Assembly (NCBI GenBank): GCA_017424125.1
Contig: JAFPBM010000116.1
Location: forward strand, 1-8,610
From: Clostridia bacterium
Lineage (GTDB): Bacteria; Bacillota; Clostridia; Oscillospirales; Acutalibacteraceae
Length of the DNA: 8,610 bases
Direction of reading: 5' to 3'
Shown in pieces: positions 5,740 to 8,610 of the stretch. Under the pieces are notes generated by a model, which was given only the letters and a program-made list of their open reading frames with translations, had not been told where the DNA came from and searched no databases. Within the stretch, counting starts at the first letter, position 1. Each line of letters begins with the position of its first letter. The translations under genes and the position numbers were made by a program.

Positions 5740-8472
5740 TTAGTTAGTCGTTTCTGTTTTTGAACTGTCGGCACTTGCAATGTTTGAAGAACTTACAAAA
5801 TAATCGGACGGTGTGTTAAAACCGTCAGGCACCGTATCACTCGATACGGTATCTTCGGGCATATCGGAAGTTTCCGCAAGAGTGTCCTCTCTGTCAATTG
5901 CTTCGTTGCTTGACAAATCGTTCTGTGAAGAACTTTCAAAATAGGTGTCCGAAGATGTGTCTTCCGTGTAAGAATCAAGATTGTCCGATGCTTTTTCGTG
6001 TGGATTTTTAATCTTCTTCGCGTCGTAGTATGCTTGCGGATAACGCGCATCGGTATTAACCTTTACAAGCGACGTTTCAATTTTAATACTCTCGCTTTCG
6101 CGCACTTTACGTGCGAAAATAACAAATCTTGCATTGTCAAATTCATAAGTGCAGGTCGAAAGCGTTAAAATCTCATCACCCTCAATAACCTCAACACCGG
6201 TATCAATGATGCTTCTTTCACGGATAAGTTCTATCCATTGCATAAATTGGGACTGCGTGTCAAAATCGGGGCGCAGATAGTTAAAGGTGTAACCGTTATC
6301 CTGCTCTTTATCTGCGTTGGTAATCATCATTGCAAAAATCTTATACTTTGCGTTATCGTAGAGTGTGCGCATCGTAATAACAGGATTCGTCTTGTAGAAA
6401 TTGATGTTTTTATAATGGTAGAGTGAACCGAACATAGAGCCGTCACGCATCATATGTCCGTGTATAACAAGGTTTTGGCTAACCTTTTCTTTGGATATTT
6501 TAGCAGCACTGTCAAAGAAAAGTGTACCGTAGCGGCTCTTTTCTCTAAGGAAGTTGTGGTTAAGATAATAATCGTTATCTTCGCCTAAAACAACGGGGTT
6601 ATCAACGTTTGCATTCGGAACGGTGAGCCATGCGGCAGTGTGCGGGTTTTGTGAAAGCAGTTCATCGAAACTTTCGTAAACACCGTCATCATTCATTTTA
6701 ACGTTTGATTTCTCATAAACGTTGCGAATCTCTTCGTTTATGCCGCTTTGCTTCGTGCCCTCGTAAAAATAGGTGACCATATAGGTGGATGAAACGATAA
6801 GCGCTATTAGCGAAACGGTGAAAACAAGTTTACTCAAAACATCTCTTGTGCGGTCGCCTTTCCAGGGCAGGAAAGAGCGAAGAACAGGACATAACTTTTT
6901 CATAAACTTAGTTTCTAAAAACTTAGTCCAAAAGGCATTAATCCTGTTAAAGAACGGCGCCGTTTTGGCTTTCGCTCTCGCCCAGACGGAAGAAGCCTTG
7001 CCAAGAGCCTGTTTCACAGGTGCCAAAACGTCCGATTTTTCGCGTGGGTTATCTTCCTGTTCGTCTTTATCAAAAACATAGTTGTCATACGCGTCTTGCG
7101 AAAGGTCGCTTTTTACAAAGAAGTATGGCGTGTGCAATTTTTCATAACTGATGTTATCGCGTCCTGCAATAGCGGGTTGCGCGTTGAGCACAACGGGGGC
7201 AGAGCCAAGTGTAAAACCGCCCTCCATAGTTTCGGGCAGAGAACATAAATAACGCCTCACAAGGTCGAGTGCCGTCTTTGCGGAATTAAGGCGCACCTTG
7301 TCGCGTTCTGCCTTTCCGTGGCCGAGCATAACACGCCTTACCCAAACGTTGCCTTTATCGGCAATTGCAATGTAAACAAGACCGACAGGCTTATTTTCGC
7401 TCGATTCAGGTCCTGCAACACCTGTAATACCGACACCGATATCAGCGCCTGAAAGTTTGCGGACACCAAGCGCCATATACGACGCGGTGTGTTCGCTTAC
7501 GGCACCGTATTTTTCAATAATTGATGCGGGTACGCCAAGCGCACTCGTTTTAATGTGGTTGGCATAAGCCGAAATACCAAAATCAAACACAGCAGATGAA
7601 CCGGGCACCTCGGTTATAAGGGCGGAAAGAAGTCCCGCCGTACAGGATTCTGCCGTCGCAATTTTAAGTCCCTTTTGTTTGAGCAGTTCTACGACTTTAT
7701 AGTTAAGTCCTTTGCTGTCAACGTCATAAACACTGTCACCTAAAATATCTTTAATAGCGTTAATAGTGGGCACGCACATTCTGTCGGCTTTGCTTTCGCT
7801 TTCCGCTTTTGCTGTGATGCGTAGCGCAATTTCGCCGTCCTTTGCATAGGGCGCAGTCGTGGGATTTTTCTTTTCGGTGTGTTCCTTTATTTTGCCTTCA
7901 ATAGCCGATTCCATCTCACCAAAAATATGCACCGTATGCGAAACTATGGTGCTGTTTGTTTTGGGTGAAAGATAGGGAACAACCGACTTTTTATACATAT
8001 ATTGCATTTCTCTCGGCGGTCCGGGCAGAATTATAACCGTCTTACCATCTTTTTCAATAGCGTATCCCGGCGCGGTGCCGACGTCGTTTTGGAAAACGGT
8101 AGAGCCTACGGGTGCCAAAGCCTGTTTATAGTTACATTCATTCATTTCTCTGCCGGTGCGGTGGAAATATGCTTCCATACGGACGCGGCTTTCGGCGTCT
8201 TCTATCATCGGAAGAGAGAAAAAGTCGGCAATAGATTCTTTCGTAAGGTCGTCTTCAGTAGGACCGAGACCGCCTGTGAAAACAAGTATGTCACTACGCG
8301 TAAGCGCTTCGGATAAAGTGCTTTTAATACGCTCGGCGTTGTCACCGACAACCGATTGGTTATATACGTTTATTCCAAGTTTTGCAAGTTCGGCAGAGAG
8401 AAACTGCGCGTTGGTGTTAACAATGTCACCCAAAAGCAGTTCGGTGCCGACACAAATAATTTCACCGTTCAT
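5740..8472 (-). CDS. CinA (MoCF plus PncC-type domain) fused to a membrane-anchored class B sortase
   Basis: The 910-aa chain is about 500 residues longer than ordinary CinA (about 410). Residues 1-170 form the MoCF/CinA N-domain, with GTELLLGDIVNTNA (9-22), TGGLGPTEDD (66-75) and LPGPPREM (149-156). About 175-250 is the CinA middle domain. About 255-412 is the PncC-like C-domain with TAESCTAGLL (273-282) and GITGVAGP (348-355), a family that hydrolyses NMN amide or, in the N-domain, ADP-ribose-type pyrophosphates. An unassigned linker (415-546), basic towards its end, precedes one membrane segment (about 547-569). Residues about 600-800 are a class B sortase with VIHGHMMRDGSMFGSL (669-684, His673), LSTCTYEF (771-778, Cys774) and Arg782, so the transpeptidase looks active. 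A Ser/Thr/Asp/Glu-rich tail (about 825-910) ends the protein. There is no stop, frame change or convincing internal start in the linker, so this reads as one polypeptide, CinA inside and sortase outside. The start at 8472 is supported by AGGTGAT. Confidence 0.93.
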   Translation of the reverse strand: MNGEIICVGTELLLGDIVNTNAQFLSAELAKLGINVYNQSVVGDNAERIKSTLSEALTRSDILVFTGGLGPTEDDLTKESIADFFSLPMIEDAESRVRMEAYFHRTGREMNECNYKQALAPVGSTVFQNDVGTAPGYAIEKDGKTVIILPGPPREMQYMYKKSVVPYLSPKTNSTIVSHTVHIFGEMESAIEGKIKEHTEKKNPTTAPYAKDGEIALRITAKAESESKADRMCVPTINAIKDILGDSVYDVDSKGLNYKVVELLKQKGLKIATAESCTAGLLSALITEVPGSSAVFDFGISAYANHIKTSALGVPASIIEKYGAVSEHTASYMALGVRKLSGADIGVGITGVAGPESSENKPVGLVYIAIADKGNVWVRRVMLGHGKAERDKVRLNSAKTALDLVRRYLCSLPETMEGGFTLGSAPVVLNAQPAIAGRDNISYEKLHTPYFFVKSDLSQDAYDNYVFDKDEQEDNPREKSDVLAPVKQALGKASSVWARAKAKTAPFFNRINAFWTKFLETKFMKKLCPVLRSFLPWKGDRTRDVLSKLVFTVSLIALIVSSTYMVTYFYEGTKQSGINEEIRNVYEKSNVKMNDDGVYESFDELLSQNPHTAAWLTVPNANVDNPVVLGEDNDYYLNHNFLREKSRYGTLFFDSAAKISKEKVSQNLVIHGHMMRDGSMFGSLYHYKNINFYKTNPVITMRTLYDNAKYKIFAMMITNADKEQDNGYTFNYLRPDFDTQSQFMQWIELIRERSIIDTGVEVIEGDEILTLSTCTYEFDNARFVIFARKVRESESIKIETSLVKVNTDARYPQAYYDAKKIKNPHEKASDNLDSYTEDTSSDTYFESSSQNDLSSNEAIDREDTLAETSDMPEDTVSSDTVPDGFNTPSDYFVSSSNIASADSSKTETTN

Positions 8473-8477
8473 TATCT

Positions 8478-8484
8478 ATCACCT
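8478..8484 (-). promoter_or_regulatory. Ribosome binding site overlapping the upstream stop codon
   Basis: On the - strand AGGTGAT shares two bases with the TAG stop (8485-8483) of the partial upstream gene and lies 5 bases before the ATG at 8472. It fixes the CinA start and suggests translational coupling. It has the same geometry as the site at 3280-3286. Confidence 0.75.
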
Positions 8485-8610
8485 AATCTATATAGGAATA
8501 TTCTGTGTTTTCAATAGCCTTGTTAACAAGCGTTTCAATATCGAGTGCCGCCTCTGCCTCTTCACAACCTTTAACGGTCGGTCTTGTGCGCGGATGGCGG
8601 GGTGTGAAGA
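8483..8610 (-). CDS. C-terminal end of an unrecognised protein (partial)
   Basis: Only the last 41 codons are inside the window; the 5' part lies beyond position 8610. The readable part begins FTPRHPRTRPTVKGCEEAEA and ends ENTEYSYID. It is hydrophilic: a Pro/Arg-rich start followed by an acidic segment that could be a helix, with one Cys and no membrane segment. The frame is open to the edge and ends in TAG overlapping the CinA ribosome binding site, which is the main reason to believe it is coding and in the same operon. In many Firmicutes pgsA or rimO precedes cinA, but this tail does not look like the end of either. No function is proposed. Confidence 0.6.
   Translation of the reverse strand, partial: FTPRHPRTRPTVKGCEEAEAALDIETLVNKAIENTEYSYID

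Noticed and set aside
5831..5850. Perfect inverted repeat ACCGTATC/GATACGGT with a 4-base loop
   Set aside because: It lies within the coding region for the repetitive Asp/Thr/Val/Ser tail (DTVSSDTV) and has no T-tract; it is best explained by repeated codons.
5793..6050. 85-codon open frame on the - strand rich in Arg/Thr/His
   Set aside because: It is an out-of-frame shadow of the acidic Ser/Thr tail of the CinA-sortase gene, with no ribosome binding site or family resemblance.
7225..7239. LPETM string in the CinA-sortase fusion resembling a sorting motif
   Set aside because: It sits at the end of the CinA C-domain on the expected cytoplasmic side, with no adjoining hydrophobic/basic tail.
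6835..7240. Possibility that the fusion is two genes with an internal start for the sortase
   Set aside because: The frame is open throughout, and the candidate Met codons (residues 416 and 524) have no convincing ribosome binding site in front of them.

Overview
The window looks like a gene-dense stretch of chromosome from a spore-forming Clostridia-type Firmicute, perhaps an uncultured gut relative of the Oscillospirales. This rests on a GerA/SpoVAF-type germination protein, a SpoIID domain, a class B sortase, AAAGGA/AGGTGA-type ribosome binding sites and moderate-to-low GC. The species-level guess is inference. No RNA genes, CRISPR arrays, insertion sequences or phage genes were seen, and no gap between genes exceeds about 85 bases.

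Layout. On the + strand, a SpoVAF/GerA-family protein (12-1409) is followed by a membrane-anchored HtrA-type serine protease (1491-2756) with its own promoter (1430-1457). A perfect 14-bp hairpin with A/T flanks at 2757-2788 separates this pair from a convergent - strand block and can terminate both. Read in its own direction, the - strand block runs: the 3' end of an unrecognised gene (8610-8483), a 910-aa CinA-sortase fusion (8472-5740), an 812-aa SpoIID-containing multidomain protein (5718-3280), and a small COG2426-type membrane protein (3275-2790). Gaps are 10, 21 and 4 bp, and two ribosome binding sites overlap the preceding stop codon, so this is almost certainly one operon.

The main interest is the pair in the middle of the operon. 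The 910-aa protein joins complete-looking CinA (MoCF domain plus PncC-type C-terminal domain) through a basic linker and one membrane segment to an extracytoplasmic class B sortase with His, Cys and Arg all present. The 812-aa protein has a parallel layout: an N-terminal domain that aligns by eye to the MoCF domain but has lost its signature motifs, one membrane segment, a sortase-B-like domain in which all three catalytic positions are replaced (His to Lys, Cys to Thr, Arg to Asn), then a SpoIID domain with its key Glu and C-terminal signature retained. They look like diverged tandem paralogues: one with intact motifs, one a pseudoenzyme scaffold carrying a peptidoglycan-active domain. A reasonable hypothesis is a transmembrane complex linking a cytoplasmic nucleotide/cofactor-related domain to cell-wall remodelling, possibly during sporulation. 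The function is not demonstrated by the sequence.
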